Notes: a model not told the origin generated them from the sequence alone. DNA of 64,000 nucleotides from Desmospora activa DSM 45169 (GCF_003046315.1 NZ_PZZP01000003.1:124001-188000); one strand, 5' to 3'. Shown: positions 18,759 to 29,207, counted from the stretch's first letter. Numbers and translations are program-made.

Positions 18759-19358
18759 TCAGATCGATGTTGAAACGATGGGTGCATGGGGACGATAGCT
18801 CTCCAAAAAGCGAGCCAGCATCGGCTTTCCCTCTTCCGTCAGGATCGATTCCGGATGAAACTGCACCCCTTCCAGCGGCAACTGGCGGTGACGCAGAGCC
18901 ATAATCTCTCCCTCGTCCGTTTCAGCGCTGATTTCCAAGCAATCGGGAAAATGGTTGCGATCCACAATCAGCGAGTGATAGCGATTCACTGTCAACGGGG
19001 AGGGCAATCCCCGAAACAAGGTGCGGGAATCATGGTGTACCGGGGATGTTTTGCCATGCATCAAGCGTGGTGCTCGCACAATTCTGCCGCCAAAGGCTTG
19101 GGCGATCGTCTGGTGTCCCAAGCAGACGCCCAGGATGGGAATGGAACCTGCAAACCGCTGCACGACGGCCAGACTGATTCCCGCCTCATCAGGATTGCCC
19201 GGTCCAGGGGAAATCAGAAGTGCTTCGGGCTGTCTCTGCGCAATCTCCTCTAGGGTGATGCGGTCGTTGCGAAACACTTCTACCGTTTCCCCCAGTTCGC
19301 CTAAATACTGTACCAGGTTATAGGTAAAACTATCATAGTTATCGATTACCAATATCAT
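18759..19358 (-). CDS. pabA: Glutamine amidotransferase subunit of p-aminobenzoate/anthranilate synthase
   Basis: A 199-residue class I glutamine amidotransferase that supplies ammonia to aminodeoxychorismate synthase. The catalytic Cys is in [12 protein letters not shown] and the His-Glu pair in [19 protein letters not shown] forms the oxyanion region. The ATG at 19358 ([14 protein letters not shown]) is chosen over an upstream in-frame ATG because that is where homologues begin. In B. subtilis this gene sits between pabB and pabC; here neither partner is adjacent and cysK is directly upstream. It may serve both folate and tryptophan synthesis, as the B. subtilis protein does. Confidence 0.93.
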   Translation of the reverse strand: MILVIDNYDSFTYNLVQYLGELGETVEVFRNDRITLEEIAQRQPEALLISPGPGNPDEAGISLAVVQRFAGSIPILGVCLGHQTIAQAFGGRIVRAPRLMHGKTSPVHHDSRTLFRGLPSPLTVNRYHSLIVDRNHFPDCLEISAETDEGEIMALRHRQLPLEGVQFHPESILTEEGKPMLARFLESYRPHAPIVSTSI

Positions 19359-19529
19359 GCTGATCTCGTCTCCTCTCTTCTCCGCTCGGCTTACCTGCTC
19401 CATCATTGGACTACTTGCCCTTGGACAAGTTCCGGTGAAGTTCTCCCATCAGTTTACAACAATTTTGCTGAAGAAGAAAGATTAGAGGATCAGGGAGTCC
19501 GCAGTCAATCAATTCAAGGGTGAGGCAAA

Positions 19530-19569
19530 CAGAAAAACCAGCTCCCACGTTCGAGGAGCTGGTTTTTCT
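19530..19569 (-). terminator. Intrinsic terminator between cysK and pabA
   Basis: Stem AAAAACCAGCTCC paired with GGAGCTGGTTTTT and TCTG following. The symmetric A/T flanks allow bidirectional action. It ends the cysK transcript and means the folate genes need their own promoter. Confidence 0.88.
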
Positions 19570-19640
19570 GTTTATGGAGAGGTACAAAAACGGAGATCGG
19601 AGCATCAATCCCACGATCGCATTATCAATTGCTGCCACGC

Positions 19641-20567
19641 TTACTCTTCAAAGTTAAACAGGGCAGTGGTGAGATAACGCTCACCGTTGCTGGGGATGAC
19701 TGCAACGACGCGTTTACCCGCTCCTAGACGGCGAGCCACTTGAATCGCGGCGGATACAGCGGCACCGGAGGATATCCCGCCAAGAATACCCTCTTCTTTG
19801 GCTAAACGGCGAGACCATTCAAAAGCTTCCTCGTTGTCGACGGTGATAATTTCATCATAAATTTCCGTATCCAAAATAGCAGGAGCAAAACCGGCACCGA
19901 TTCCCTGGATTTTGTGGGGGCCGGGTTTCCCACCAGAAAGTACCGGGGAGGCGGAAGGTTCAACCGCAACAATACGAGTATCCGGGTTGTGATCCTTCAG
20001 CACCCGGCCTGCACCAGTGATGGTTCCACCTGTGCCGATCCCGGAGATAAGGGCATCGATCTGGCCGTCCAACTGTTCCAGCAACTCCGGCCCGGTGGTC
20101 TCACGGTGAATTTTGACGTTGGCTTCGTTCTTAAATTGTTGCGGCATAAAGTAATCGGGGTTTTCCTTGGCGATCTCTTCCGCTTTGGCGATCGCCCCTT
20201 TCATCCCTTCCGCACCGGGAGTGAGAACCAGCTCTGCCCCATAAGCGCGTAACAGGTTGCGCCTCTCCAGGCTCATTGTGTCCGGCATCACCAACAAGGC
20301 GCGGTAACCCTTGGCTGCAGCCACCATAGCAAGTCCGATTCCGGTGTTACCACTGGTCGGCTCCACAATCGTCGAACCAGGCTTTAAGATTCCCTTTTCT
20401 TCCGCATCTTCAATCATGCTGAGCGCAATCCGGTCTTTTACACTGCTACCGGGATTAAAAAACTCCAATTTTAAATAGACATCCGCATCACTCTTGCCCA
20501 CAATCCGGTTCAGCTTTACAACTGGGGTTTGCCCGATCAGTTGCAAAATATTATCAGCCACACGCAT
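19641..20567 (-). CDS. cysK: Cysteine synthase A (O-acetylserine sulfhydrylase)
   Basis: A PLP enzyme of about 308 residues that makes cysteine from O-acetylserine and sulfide. The PLP lysine is in the [11 protein letters not shown] motif. The [15 protein letters not shown] asparagine loop, [10 protein letters not shown] phosphate loop and GISSGAAV motif are all present. The ATG at 20567 is preferred (AAGGAG 10 bases upstream); a TTG two codons earlier is an alternative. A SigA promoter stands 54 bases upstream and a terminator follows, so it is transcribed alone. Confidence 0.95.
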   Translation of the reverse strand: MRVADNILQLIGQTPVVKLNRIVGKSDADVYLKLEFFNPGSSVKDRIALSMIEDAEEKGILKPGSTIVEPTSGNTGIGLAMVAAAKGYRALLVMPDTMSLERRNLLRAYGAELVLTPGAEGMKGAIAKAEEIAKENPDYFMPQQFKNEANVKIHRETTGPELLEQLDGQIDALISGIGTGGTITGAGRVLKDHNPDTRIVAVEPSASPVLSGGKPGPHKIQGIGAGFAPAILDTEIYDEIITVDNEEAFEWSRRLAKEEGILGGISSGAAVSAAIQVARRLGAGKRVVAVIPSNGERYLTTALFNFEE

Positions 20568-20620
20568 GATCAATGAGCTCCTTTCAAGACTAACCGTTTT
20601 AGTAGGGTTTTCTGGTTTTT

Positions 20621-20649
20621 ATCCTACCAATCCACTCGGTTTTTGTCAA
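20621..20649 (-). promoter_or_regulatory. SigA-type promoter of cysK
   Basis: On the minus strand, TTGACA (20649-20644), a 17-base spacer, then TAGGAT (20626-20621), 54 bases before the cysK ATG. In B. subtilis cysK is repressed by CymR; I could not confidently mark a CymR site here. Confidence 0.75.
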
Positions 20650-20691
20650 TTCAAATTTTTCATTAGGGGAAGGCGTTTTTGCTTTTAAAAA

Positions 20692-20753
20692 TAAAAAACC
20701 GCAGCATGATCAAAAGGACGTTATCTACTAACATCCTTTTGATTCGACCGCGG
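20692..20753 (-). terminator. Intrinsic terminator of hslO
   Basis: A long hairpin whose inner stem ATCAAAAGGATGTT pairs with AACGTCCTTTTGAT and whose outer stem is CCGCGG/CTGCGG. Read on the minus strand it ends in GGTTTTTTATTTTT. Confidence 0.85.
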
Positions 20754-20851
20754 ATTGCTTTTCGAAAGCGTTAGCCTCTCATGATCAAGTGGGCCTGGGT
20801 CCCGCTTTCCGTCTCCCTTTCATCGGTAATTGGTCAATAGCTTCGAAAGCA

Positions 20852-21739
20852 TTATCCCTTCGCTTCTTCCAACAATGTTTCCAGCTCTTCTTTGGAAATA
20901 TGGTAAGTCTCGTTACAAAAATGGCAGATCACTTCCGCCTTCCCTTGTTCGTGGATAATATTGGTGATTTCATCCGGTCCCAAGCTGATCAAGGTGTTGT
21001 AAATCCGCTCTTTGGAGCATTCACACTGAAAGGAGAGGGGTAGACGCGCATTGACGGTCATATCGTCTCCCAAGATGCGGGACAATAAATCTTCAGGAGA
21101 CGCCCCCTTCTCCAACAACTTGGTCACTGGTGGCATATGGGCGATTTGCTCCTCCAGCCGGCTAATAATAGCCTCCTCGGTTTCAGGCATCAACTGGATG
21201 ATAAATCCGCCGGAAACCAGAATGGACGCATCCCGCTCCACCAACACACCCACTCCCACTGCAGACGGGATTTGTTCTGATGATGTCAGGTAGTAGGTAA
21301 AATCCTCCCCCAACTCTCCGGAGATAAGACGGACACTACCACGGTAGGGTTCTTTTAAGCCTAAGTCCTTTACCACGTTGAGAGTACCAGCGCCGACGGC
21401 TTTTGCTACATCCAGCTTCCCCTTGGCATTGAGCGGCAGATCGACGGCGGGATTGGAGACATATCCCCGCACATGACCATGGGAATCGGCATCCACCACC
21501 ACCTGGCCAATTGGACCGTCCCCTTGCACTTGGATCGTCAGCCGATCGGAATCATTTTTTAGCATCATGCCCATCATCGCCCCAAACGTCGCCGTACGAC
21601 CCAGAGCCGCACTTACTACCGGCCATGTGTGATGCCTCCGCTGCATCTCCCCTACCAGTTGCGTTGTGACTGCAGCGAATCCACGCACCTGTCCGTTCAT
21701 CGCCGTCACCCTGACGGCGTAATCATGCGATTTTGTCAT
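20852..21739 (-). CDS. hslO: Hsp33 redox-activated chaperone
   Basis: A 295-residue Hsp33, activated by oxidation to hold unfolding proteins. The zinc-binding cysteines are CEC (in FQCECSKERI) and CHFC (in VICHFCNETYH) near the C-terminus. The N-terminal body (YAVRVTAMNGQVRGFAAVTT, then GRTATFGAMMGMML) is typical. The ATG at 21739 is preferred: GGAGG is nine bases upstream, versus only three for the ATG two codons earlier. It lies between coaX and cysK, as in B. subtilis, but the PpiC-type gene yacD that separates them there is absent. Confidence 0.95.
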   Translation of the reverse strand: MTKSHDYAVRVTAMNGQVRGFAAVTTQLVGEMQRRHHTWPVVSAALGRTATFGAMMGMMLKNDSDRLTIQVQGDGPIGQVVVDADSHGHVRGYVSNPAVDLPLNAKGKLDVAKAVGAGTLNVVKDLGLKEPYRGSVRLISGELGEDFTYYLTSSEQIPSAVGVGVLVERDASILVSGGFIIQLMPETEEAIISRLEEQIAHMPPVTKLLEKGASPEDLLSRILGDDMTVNARLPLSFQCECSKERIYNTLISLGPDEITNIIHEQGKAEVICHFCNETYHISKEELETLLEEAKG

Positions 21740-21957
21740 CAACATTTTCCTCCATTTCAACCCTGTTTGCCTCTCGCTTCTTTTTCAGAATCGGTTGATT
21801 ATCCGAATGATGGAAAGGAGTTTTTGAATCTGCGTGCTCTTGTTGTTTGCAAAGAAGAAGGGAATTGTCCACTTCAGCCGTCAAGTGCGGAAGCAGACAA
21901 AACTCGCTGTTGCTCAAACAGTTGCAGTGTGAGACTTGGGAACGGAGTGATCTATTC

Positions 21958-22722
21958 TCATTGATTCCGCTCATAGATCAATTTGAGACCGGCCAAGGTT
22001 AACAAGGGATCTAATTGATCAATCGTGCTTGTTTCCCCACTGATCAGCTCCGCCAATCCCCCTGTCGCCACCACTGTCGGCGGTTGTGAGAGCTCCCGTT
22101 TCATGCGGGAGACAATGCCGTCAACGACGCCGACATATCCGTAGAAGACACCGGCCTGCACCGCTTTCACGGTGTTACGGCCAACTACGCTCCCAGGGTT
22201 GATGATCTCCACCCGCGTCAATTGGGAGGCGCGTTGGTACAAAGCTTCCGTTGACACATGAATCCCTGGGGTGATCGCTCCTCCAATATAGTGACCCCGT
22301 TCATCGATAAAACAGAAGGTGGTTGCAGTTCCGAAATCAACCACAATCACCGGTGTTCCATATCGATTGATGGCGGCCACGGCGTTGGCGATTCGATCCG
22401 CTCCCACTTCGCGCGGTGATTCGTATTTGATATTGAGCCCCGTTTTCACCCCTGGCCCAACGATCAGGGGTGTGATTCGGAAATATTTCTGCACCAGCAT
22501 TTTTAGCACCCGTGTCAAAGGAGGCACAACGGAGCATATCGCTACCCCGTTTACCTCTTCCAACTTCACCCCTACATGCTGGAACAAATTTTTTAACGTC
22601 ATCCCATATTCATCTTCCGTAAAATGGCGGTTTGTGTGGATACGCCAGTGGTCGATCATTTTCTCTCCTTGATACAACCCCAGCACGATATGGGTATTAC
22701 CGACATCCATCACCAATAGCAT
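21958..22722 (-). CDS. coaX: Type III pantothenate kinase
   Basis: A kinase of about 254 residues, the first enzyme of coenzyme A synthesis, of the potassium-dependent CoaX family. It has the ASKHA-fold signatures [16 protein letters not shown] (phosphate 1 loop), [15 protein letters not shown] with the catalytic Asp, and [13 protein letters not shown]. The second of two closely spaced ATGs (22722) is better spaced from AGGTGG than the first (22728). Its place between ftsH and hslO matches B. subtilis, apart from the inserted M14 peptidase. Confidence 0.96.
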   Translation of the reverse strand: MLLVMDVGNTHIVLGLYQGEKMIDHWRIHTNRHFTEDEYGMTLKNLFQHVGVKLEEVNGVAICSVVPPLTRVLKMLVQKYFRITPLIVGPGVKTGLNIKYESPREVGADRIANAVAAINRYGTPVIVVDFGTATTFCFIDERGHYIGGAITPGIHVSTEALYQRASQLTRVEIINPGSVVGRNTVKAVQAGVFYGYVGVVDGIVSRMKRELSQPPTVVATGGLAELISGETSTIDQLDPLLTLAGLKLIYERNQ

Positions 22723-23186
22723 GGGCATCCACCTGCTTTTTAAAAAAAGTCCACTCCCATCATAGCAATCACGTCAAAGGATTACAATTTTTTTCCTGAA
22801 CAAAATAGAAAAGACGGCTAACCGTTGGGGTGTTAATCCGAGCTGATACCCCACTAATGTTGAACCGACTTCTCACTTGAATATAAACAAACGATCACAA
22901 GTGACGCAACCTGCTTATTTTTAACATTTTTAATAACAGAAAGAACAACAAAAAATCCCCATCACCAATAGAGCAGTTGGGATATAAGCAATATTTGTTT
23001 CACCCATTATGGTGAGTGAACGATCATACTCCATTCTAAAAATTAGATATGATGTTGCCTGTGAATCAGTATTTATCTCCCTTCTTTTGACACATGTTAT
23101 ATAACATGTGCTCATTTTCCGCATCAAATAAGCCATTGTTTTATCTCAGATCAATCAACGTGGTACCGACTGTTTGTAAAGTTTTG
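22723..23186. other. AT-rich intergenic stretch
   Basis: The gap between coaX (minus) and the M14 peptidase gene (plus) contains no convincing gene. A minus-strand 68-codon frame at 22930-23136 lacks a ribosome-binding site. The notable element is the 20-base palindrome at 23091-23110, listed separately. Confidence 0.5.
23091..23110. promoter_or_regulatory. Perfect 20-base palindrome, candidate operator
   Basis: CACATGTTATATAACATGTG is its own reverse complement over all 20 bases. It overlaps a TTGACA (23087-23092) on the plus strand and lies 141 bases before the peptidase start. The size and symmetry suit a dimeric repressor. The regulator is unknown. Confidence 0.45.
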
Positions 23187-23189
23187 TCT

Positions 23190-23219
23190 TTGCCAACACT
23201 TGTCCGAATTATATATAAT
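23190..23219 (+). promoter_or_regulatory. Candidate SigA promoter of the M14 peptidase
   Basis: TTGCCA (23190-23195), an 18-base spacer, then TATAAT (23214-23219), 31 bases before the start codon. Confidence 0.5.
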
Positions 23220-23250
23220 TTTTATACACCACTGAAAGGGGCGTTTGAGA

Positions 23251-24882
23251 TTGACGCGGAAACTATCTTGGTTATCGTTTTTGTCGTTGGCTATATCCTT
23301 TCTGCTGGCGGCTCAACCGGTAAACGCAGCGACGACACCCTATTATGGCAAGGATTACGCTCAGCCGGAGAAGGTGTTAGCACAGTACCCAGATACGGAT
23401 ATCACCTTTGATACGCCCGCCTTTACAAGTGAGGGAGATGCCTTTACCAGCCAGGAAGAGATGATTTCGTTCCTGCATCAAGTGGATCGCTCCTCCGATC
23501 GGGTGGAAATGAAAATCATCGGTCAATCGATGGAGGGACGCGATATTCCTGCTCTCTTTTTCAGTACGGAAAAGAATAAGGATGCAAAATCCTTCAAAAA
23601 GAAGCCTACTGTTTGGTTGGATGCACAAATCCACGGAAATGAACCGGCTGCCGGTGAGTCCGCTCTGGTAATGGCACAAAAGCTGACCGGAGACTGGGGA
23701 GACGCGCTTTTGCGTGACATCAACGTTATTATCGTGCCCCGTCTCAACCCTGACGGATCATATGCCTTTACCCGCCAGCTGGCCAATCGCTTGGACGGAA
23801 ACCGGGACCATATGAAATTTGATTCGCCGGAAGTTCGTGCCATTCACAACTTGTACAACCAGTATATGCCGGAAGTAGTGATCGACGCCCATGAATATGG
23901 ACTGGGCGCCAGTGAATTCGCCGATCTTGGAGAAGAAGGTGCACTGAAATATCACGATGTTCTGCTCTTATCCGGCAAAAACCTAAACATACCCGAAAGC
24001 ATCCGCACTCTTTCCGATGATCGCTTTGTCGAAACGGCTCATCAAGCATTGGATGAGCAAGGCTTTTCCAGCGACGCCTACTATACCACCAGCCGTAATG
24101 GTGAAGAGATTCAAATCTGGGAAGGCGGAAGCGATCCCCGAATCGGGCGCAATGCATTCGGTCTAAAGCCTGCCATCTCCTTTTTGGTGGAAACTCGGGG
24201 GATCGGCATCGGTCGGGAAAATTTCCAACGGCGCGTAGCCGCCCAAGTGGCAACCCATACTTCCCTCATGGAGACGACAGCCGCTCATGCCGCTGAAGTG
24301 CAAAAAGTTGTGGCAGATGCACGCAACGGTATCGTCAAAAAGGGAAAACACGCCTCAAAAGATGATACAGTCGTGGTACAGAGCAAGCCTACCGAAGTAA
24401 GTGGTAAGACGCTAACCTTTATGGATATCGCCACCGCTCAACCGTTTGATGTTCCAGTGCGTTATTTTAGTTCCAGCAATGAACAAGCCACATTGGAACG
24501 CGTTCGGCCTACCGCCTATATCCTGGATCCCGGACAGGAAGAAGCGGTGAAACGGTTGCAACATGCGGGAGTACGGGTGGAAACACTGCGAAAACCGACC
24601 CGAGTCGAAGTGGAAAGTTATACTGTCACATCGAAAAAAACAGCGGAAAATTCCTATGAAGGCTATCGACTCCACACCGTGCAAACAGAAGTGGCAGCAA
24701 AGACCAAAACCTTCCCCGCCGGCAGTACCATTATCTATATGGACCAAGTCACTGCCAACGTAGCCGCTTTGGCGATGGAACCTGAATCCGTCGACAGTTA
24801 TGTCACCTTTGGCTTTTTGCCCGCGGAAGAAGGGGATGTCCTTCCTGTTCATCGCTATCTGCAGAGCGGTAAGCTGAAGTGA
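23251..24882 (+). CDS. Secreted M14-family zinc carboxypeptidase
   Basis: A 543-residue exported metallopeptidase. Residues 1 to about 27 are a signal peptide (KLSWLSFLSLAISFLLAAQPVNA). The zinc ligands of the M14 fold are visible: HGNEPAAGE (HxxE), the later His in VIDAHEYG, and the catalytic Glu in LVETRGIG. The C-terminal 170 residues are not part of the catalytic fold and probably form accessory beta domains. TTG at 23251 has AAAGGGG nine bases upstream; a TTG two codons earlier is too close to that site. The substrate class (peptide or cell-wall peptide) cannot be decided. It is an insertion between coaX and ftsH relative to B. subtilis. Confidence 0.88.
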   Translation: MTRKLSWLSFLSLAISFLLAAQPVNAATTPYYGKDYAQPEKVLAQYPDTDITFDTPAFTSEGDAFTSQEEMISFLHQVDRSSDRVEMKIIGQSMEGRDIPALFFSTEKNKDAKSFKKKPTVWLDAQIHGNEPAAGESALVMAQKLTGDWGDALLRDINVIIVPRLNPDGSYAFTRQLANRLDGNRDHMKFDSPEVRAIHNLYNQYMPEVVIDAHEYGLGASEFADLGEEGALKYHDVLLLSGKNLNIPESIRTLSDDRFVETAHQALDEQGFSSDAYYTTSRNGEEIQIWEGGSDPRIGRNAFGLKPAISFLVETRGIGIGRENFQRRVAAQVATHTSLMETTAAHAAEVQKVVADARNGIVKKGKHASKDDTVVVQSKPTEVSGKTLTFMDIATAQPFDVPVRYFSSSNEQATLERVRPTAYILDPGQEEAVKRLQHAGVRVETLRKPTRVEVESYTVTSKKTAENSYEGYRLHTVQTEVAAKTKTFPAGSTIIYMDQVTANVAALAMEPESVDSYVTFGFLPAEEGDVLPVHRYLQSGKLK

Positions 24883-24925
24883 ACCGTAACGGTTGATCCC
24901 AGTATGTGATGTGAAAGGATATCAA

Positions 24926-25123
24926 GTGATTGGCCGTTCCATTTTTGGCTGTAATCGCCTTATCCTTTTGCTGGCAGGCGGTTTAATCCGAATGTTGCCC
25001 AAAGGGAGTTATCTCAAGTTTGTCATAGCAGGATTAATCATTTGTCTGTTGCTCATCAATGAAATACTGTCACATAACAAAGCCCCCCTTAAGCTTTCGC
25101 TTGAAGGGGGGCTTTCGCTATGA
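24926..25123 (+). CDS. Possible small membrane protein
   Basis: A GTG at 24926 with AAAGGA seven bases upstream opens a 65-codon frame with two hydrophobic segments (GCNRLILLLAGGLIRML and FVIAGLIICLLLINEIL). Its last 14 codons run through the ftsH terminator hairpin, which argues that the gene is either not real or ends in a non-conserved tail. Treat as tentative. Confidence 0.3.
   Translation: MIGRSIFGCNRLILLLAGGLIRMLPKGSYLKFVIAGLIICLLLINEILSHNKAPLKLSLEGGLSL
25078..25116 (-). terminator. Intrinsic terminator of ftsH (possibly bidirectional)
   Basis: Stem AAGCCCCCCTTAAGC pairs with GCTTGAAGGGGGGCTT (one bulge) around a TTTC loop, 25 bases after the ftsH stop. Confidence 0.8.
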
Positions 25124-25140
25124 TGAGAAGAAAACGATGA

Positions 25141-27141
25141 TCAAGAAGAGGGTTTATCTTTATCGTCTTTGTTTTCCTGTTCATCGTGAGAGGAGTCCGT
25201 CGTTTCCGGCTCTGCTGTATCGGTTGTATCATCCGCCTTGTCGGCGTCAGCAGAGGTGTCGGGTTCGCTCTTTTCCTCGTCCTTACCCTGGATGTTAACC
25301 GACACTTTCGGTTCCACCGGTTTGTCCAGCTTGCCGTTTTCCAGCAGTTGTCGGATTTCATCGGCATCCAGTGTTTCTTTTACCAGCAAAGTGTCAGCAA
25401 GTAGCTCCATTTTATCCCGTTTTTCTTCCAGTAGCTTTTTGGCACGGGCATAGGATTCATTGATCAGCTCTTGCATCTCCTGGTCGATCTCGTATGCAAT
25501 CGCATCGCTGTAGTTTTGCTCATGTCCGATATCCCGTCCCAGGAATACTTGACCTTGACTGCGGCCAAACTGCATCGGTGCCAGACGTTTGCTCATCCCG
25601 TATTCGGTGATCATGCTACGCACAATCGCGGTAGCCTTCTCAAAGTCGTTGTGAGCACCGGTGCTGATTTCGCCAAAAGCGACTTCTTCCGCGGCACGAC
25701 CACCCAACAATCCGGTCACTCGATCCAACAACTCGTTTTTGGTCATCAGGAAGCGGTCTTCCTTGGGCAGCATCACCACATAACCGCCCGCCTGTCCCCG
25801 AGGAACGACGGTTACTTTGTGTACGGTGTCGGCATGCTCCAGATAGTAGCCGACAATGGTATGACCCGCCTCATGAAAGGCGACCGTCTTTTTCTCTTTT
25901 TGACTGATGACGCGGCTTTTCTTCTCCGGTCCGGCAATCACGCGGTCAATCGCTTCTTCCACTTCTTCCATCGTGATTTTTTTCAGGTCGCGACGGGCCG
26001 CCAACAATGCCGCCTCGTTTAAGAGATTTTCCAAGTCCGCACCGGTAAAGCCGGTGGTACGCTGGGCGATCACATCCAACTTGACGTCTTCAGCCAAAGG
26101 TTTGTTGCGAGCGTGTACTTTCAGCACCGCTTCCCGCCCTTTAACATCAGGTCGGTTTACCGTGATCTGGCGGTCGAAACGACCCGGACGCAACAGCGCC
26201 GGATCCAGAATGTCGGGACGGTTGGTGGCGGCGATCATGATAATTCCATCATTTACACCAAAGCCGTCCATCTCCACCAACAGCTGATTCAAGGTTTGTT
26301 CCCGCTCATCGTGGCCGCCGCCGAGACCGGCGCCACGCTGCCGTCCCACTGCATCGATCTCATCGATAAAGATGATACAGGGTTTGTTCTTTTTCGCCTG
26401 CTCAAACAGGTCCCGCACACGGGACGCACCCACCCCGACAAACATCTCCACAAAGTCGGAGCCACTGATGCTGAAAAAGGGAACACCGGCTTCCCCGGCA
26501 ACCGCCCGGGCCAACAACGTTTTACCTGTTCCCGGCGGTCCAAACAGGAGCACCCCTTTGGGAATACGAGCGCCCACAGTGGAAAATTTGCGGTGGTCTT
26601 TGAGGAAATCGACCACTTCCACCAATTCGGCTTTCTCCTCATCGGCACCGGCCACATCGTCAAAGGTAACTTTCTTTTTCTCCTCGTTGTACATCTTCGC
26701 CTTGCTCTTGCCGAAGTTCATAACGCGGTTGCCGCCGCCTTGGGCTTGACTGAACAAGTAGAAGAAAAGCAAGAGAATGATGAGGAAAGGAATAAAAGTA
26801 GTAAACAGCGTCAACCAAAGAGAGTCCCCTTTGGCTTTCTCATATTTCACGTCGATCCCAGCATCTTTTAAATCCTTAACAACCGTGCTTCCTTGACCAT
26901 AAGGCCCATAGGTGGTAAAGGTTTTGTCCTGGTTATTGTATTTGCCCTCGATGTAGTAAGCACGGCCTTCTTCTCGAATCGTTGTTACATTCTTGATCTC
27001 ACCATCGGCTAATTTTTTCTGAAATTGGGTATAGCTTAGTTGTTCTGTTTCCGCCATGGGGTTGAGAATTAAGCTTAAAGCCCCAAGGGATATGAGGATG
27101 AGAATTATATATAATCCGGCGTTCCGGAAAATACCTTTCAT
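25141..27141 (-). CDS. ftsH: ATP-dependent zinc metalloprotease FtsH
   Basis: A 666-residue membrane-anchored AAA+ protease. Transmembrane helices are at about 8-26 and 108-130, with an extracytoplasmic domain between. Walker A GPPGTGKT is at 201-208, Walker B FIDEID at 258-263, and the zinc site HEAGH at 423-427. The C-terminal 65 residues are acidic and of low complexity (many D, E, K, T). All catalytic motifs are intact. Its position between hpt and coaX is conserved in Bacillales. Confidence 0.98.
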   Translation of the reverse strand: MKGIFRNAGLYIILILISLGALSLILNPMAETEQLSYTQFQKKLADGEIKNVTTIREEGRAYYIEGKYNNQDKTFTTYGPYGQGSTVVKDLKDAGIDVKYEKAKGDSLWLTLFTTFIPFLIILLLFFYLFSQAQGGGNRVMNFGKSKAKMYNEEKKKVTFDDVAGADEEKAELVEVVDFLKDHRKFSTVGARIPKGVLLFGPPGTGKTLLARAVAGEAGVPFFSISGSDFVEMFVGVGASRVRDLFEQAKKNKPCIIFIDEIDAVGRQRGAGLGGGHDEREQTLNQLLVEMDGFGVNDGIIMIAATNRPDILDPALLRPGRFDRQITVNRPDVKGREAVLKVHARNKPLAEDVKLDVIAQRTTGFTGADLENLLNEAALLAARRDLKKITMEEVEEAIDRVIAGPEKKSRVISQKEKKTVAFHEAGHTIVGYYLEHADTVHKVTVVPRGQAGGYVVMLPKEDRFLMTKNELLDRVTGLLGGRAAEEVAFGEISTGAHNDFEKATAIVRSMITEYGMSKRLAPMQFGRSQGQVFLGRDIGHEQNYSDAIAYEIDQEMQELINESYARAKKLLEEKRDKMELLADTLLVKETLDADEIRQLLENGKLDKPVEPKVSVNIQGKDEEKSEPDTSADADKADDTTDTAEPETTDSSHDEQENKDDKDKPSS

Positions 27142-27209
27142 TATTGACCTCCTCTCAAATTGCCACTTCTTTCATTTTACCACAGCGATTCTAATGGTCA
27201 CAAGAAAAC

Positions 27210-27749
27210 TCAATCCGAGTAGACTTCTTCTTTTAACACACCAACATAGGAAAGATTGCGGTATTTTTCGGCATAGTCCAATCCATACCCGACCACAAAC
27301 GCATCCGGTACCTCAAAGCCGCAATAATCCGGTTTTAATCCAGTGGTACGACGAGAGGGCTTATCCAACAGTGTAACCACTTTGACAGAAGCGGCGTTGC
27401 GACCGCGCAACAACTCCAACAAGTAGCTGAGGGTGAGGCCGCTGTCGATTATGTCCTCCATCACCAGGACGTGCCGGTTTTCCACCGATGCATCCAGATC
27501 TTTTACAATCCGCACCACCCCGGAAGATTGGGTGGAGTCGCCATAGCTGGAAACAGCCATAAAGTCAACCTCAAGATGCGTATCGATGGCACGGACCAGA
27601 TCGGACATGAACGGAAATGCCCCCTTTAGAACACAGATGCAAAGGGGGTTTAAATCCCGGTAATCTTGGGTCAACTGTTGTCCCAGTTCCCGCACTTTCT
27701 GCTGAATCACTTCCTGGGACAACAGGACTTCACGGATGTCTTCGTGCAT
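27210..27749 (-). CDS. hpt: Hypoxanthine phosphoribosyltransferase
   Basis: A 179-residue purine-salvage enzyme that forms IMP or GMP from PRPP. The PRPP-binding motif [14 protein letters not shown] and the C-terminal base-binding segment ([24 protein letters not shown]) are typical. AGGAGG stands six bases before the ATG. It follows tilS by 51 bases, the standard tilS-hpt-ftsH order. Confidence 0.96.
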   Translation of the reverse strand: MHEDIREVLLSQEVIQQKVRELGQQLTQDYRDLNPLCICVLKGAFPFMSDLVRAIDTHLEVDFMAVSSYGDSTQSSGVVRIVKDLDASVENRHVLVMEDIIDSGLTLSYLLELLRGRNAASVKVVTLLDKPSRRTTGLKPDYCGFEVPDAFVVGYGLDYAEKYRNLSYVGVLKEEVYSD

Positions 27750-27800
27750 GGAAACCTCCTGCTAAACATGGCATATGTATCTAATCGACCGAAGGATCTG

Positions 27801-29207
27801 TCAGTGCGCCCCCTTATCCGGAGTCCAGCGTAAAACGAGCGTTTTTCGGGTATCGGCATCGCACAGCGCAATGTCTGACCGCGCCACGCCCGGGATCCAA
27901 ATAATATCGTTCCCCGCTGTGACCAAAGGGATTCCATCCCGTTCTTGTTGTGGGATTTTGGCATCGATAAACAGATCCTTCACTTTTTTGGAACCGCCTA
28001 ACCCCAACGGACGCATTCGGTCTCCCGGTAGGCGTGCTCGAACCGCAAGAGCCGGCGGCAGGCGCTCCCAATCAAAAACAGCCGCCTCTAAGCCTCTCCC
28101 TGTTGCGGAGGGAACACCCGCAACAAACTGGGCACAAATTCTGCCCTCACCCCATGCCATTTCTCCCGGCAGTTGCAACGAGACGGAAGAAGGCACAGCT
28201 CTTGCTTTTGCCTCTTCGGCGGAAGAAAAAAAACGGAGGAGGTGGTATTGACGCTGAACCCATCCACCTCCAGGCAATGGGGTTTGCGCGGACGGGTTAT
28301 CACCGGTGGTCAGCGTCCGAACGCGCTCCACCGCTTGCCAATCGACCTCGTTTGCTGATTTTTTCACAAGACAATTTAATATTAGTTTAATCACCCTGCG
28401 TTGTAAAGCAACTTCCAGTCGGTTAAACCGGTCAATATCCAGTGTGATTCCCTTTTCGTGTACCCTTGTACAAACATTGTGAAACGCCTCTTTCGTCAAA
28501 CGTTCCCAAACCTGCTCTTCGTCGGTTGCCAACTCGCTCAATTGCAACAACGCCTCATCAAAACGGGGGTTAAAGGAGGACAACAGCGGAACCAGTTCAT
28601 GTCGAACGCGATTGCGGGTATAAACGGGGTCTTCGTTGCTGGTGTCATGGCGAAAAGGAATGCGATGGGTAGCGCAATAAGCTCGAATGTCGGCGCGGGA
28701 GAGATGCAGCCAGGGACGGATCATCCACATGCCGCGCCAACGGCGGCGGCGAGGGATACCGGTCAACCCTTGTGTGCCGGTTCCTCTCAATAGTCGCATC
28801 AACAGCGTTTCCACCTGATCATCGGCATGATGAGCCACTGCCACATGCGTCGCATCCACCGACTGTGCCACACGGTAAAAAGCATCATAGCGCAGTTCTC
28901 TTGCAACAGCTTGTTTGTTTCCACCGTGTTTACGCATATAACCCATGACATCCACCCGTTCCACATAACAGGGAATGCTCTGTTGCCGACACCATGATTG
29001 CACATGGTCGGCATCTTCCGCACTCTCCTCCCCCCGCAAACCATGATCCACATGAACCGCGGTCACGTTCCATTCTTTCTCCGCTGCCGCTGACCATAAT
29101 CGATGCAACAGCGCCATCGAATCGGGACCGCCAGATACACCGACAATCACTCCTGCACCCTGTGGAAGCAACTGCTCTTCCCACGAGGTTAACCGTTCTT
29201 CCAGCAT
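27801..29207 (-). CDS. tilS: tRNA(Ile)-lysidine synthetase
   Basis: A 468-residue enzyme that converts C34 of tRNA-Ile(CAU) to lysidine, so that it reads AUA. The N-type ATP pyrophosphatase loop is GVSGGPDSMALLH at about residue 21. The TilS-specific VDHGLRGEES and VAHHADDQVET segments follow. The C-terminal domain (about 390-468) contains the substrate-binding TilS-C fold (RARLPGDRMRPLGLGGSKKVKDLF). The ATG at 29207 is placed by its GGGGAGGGAGG and by homology; the open frame continues upstream into the tandem repeat and is not coding there. Confidence 0.94.
   Translation of the reverse strand: MLEERLTSWEEQLLPQGAGVIVGVSGGPDSMALLHRLWSAAAEKEWNVTAVHVDHGLRGEESAEDADHVQSWCRQQSIPCYVERVDVMGYMRKHGGNKQAVARELRYDAFYRVAQSVDATHVAVAHHADDQVETLLMRLLRGTGTQGLTGIPRRRRWRGMWMIRPWLHLSRADIRAYCATHRIPFRHDTSNEDPVYTRNRVRHELVPLLSSFNPRFDEALLQLSELATDEEQVWERLTKEAFHNVCTRVHEKGITLDIDRFNRLEVALQRRVIKLILNCLVKKSANEVDWQAVERVRTLTTGDNPSAQTPLPGGGWVQRQYHLLRFFSSAEEAKARAVPSSVSLQLPGEMAWGEGRICAQFVAGVPSATGRGLEAAVFDWERLPPALAVRARLPGDRMRPLGLGGSKKVKDLFIDAKIPQQERDGIPLVTAGNDIIWIPGVARSDIALCDADTRKTLVLRWTPDKGAH

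Noticed and set aside
19411-19638. 75-codon minus-strand frame between cysK and pabA
   Set aside because: It reads straight through the cysK terminator hairpin and has no ribosome-binding site.
22930-23136. 68-codon minus-strand frame upstream of coaX
   Set aside because: No ribosome-binding site, and it runs through the 20-base palindrome.
26113-26871. Plus-strand open frame opposite ftsH
   Set aside because: Antisense shadow; ftsH is intact on the other strand.
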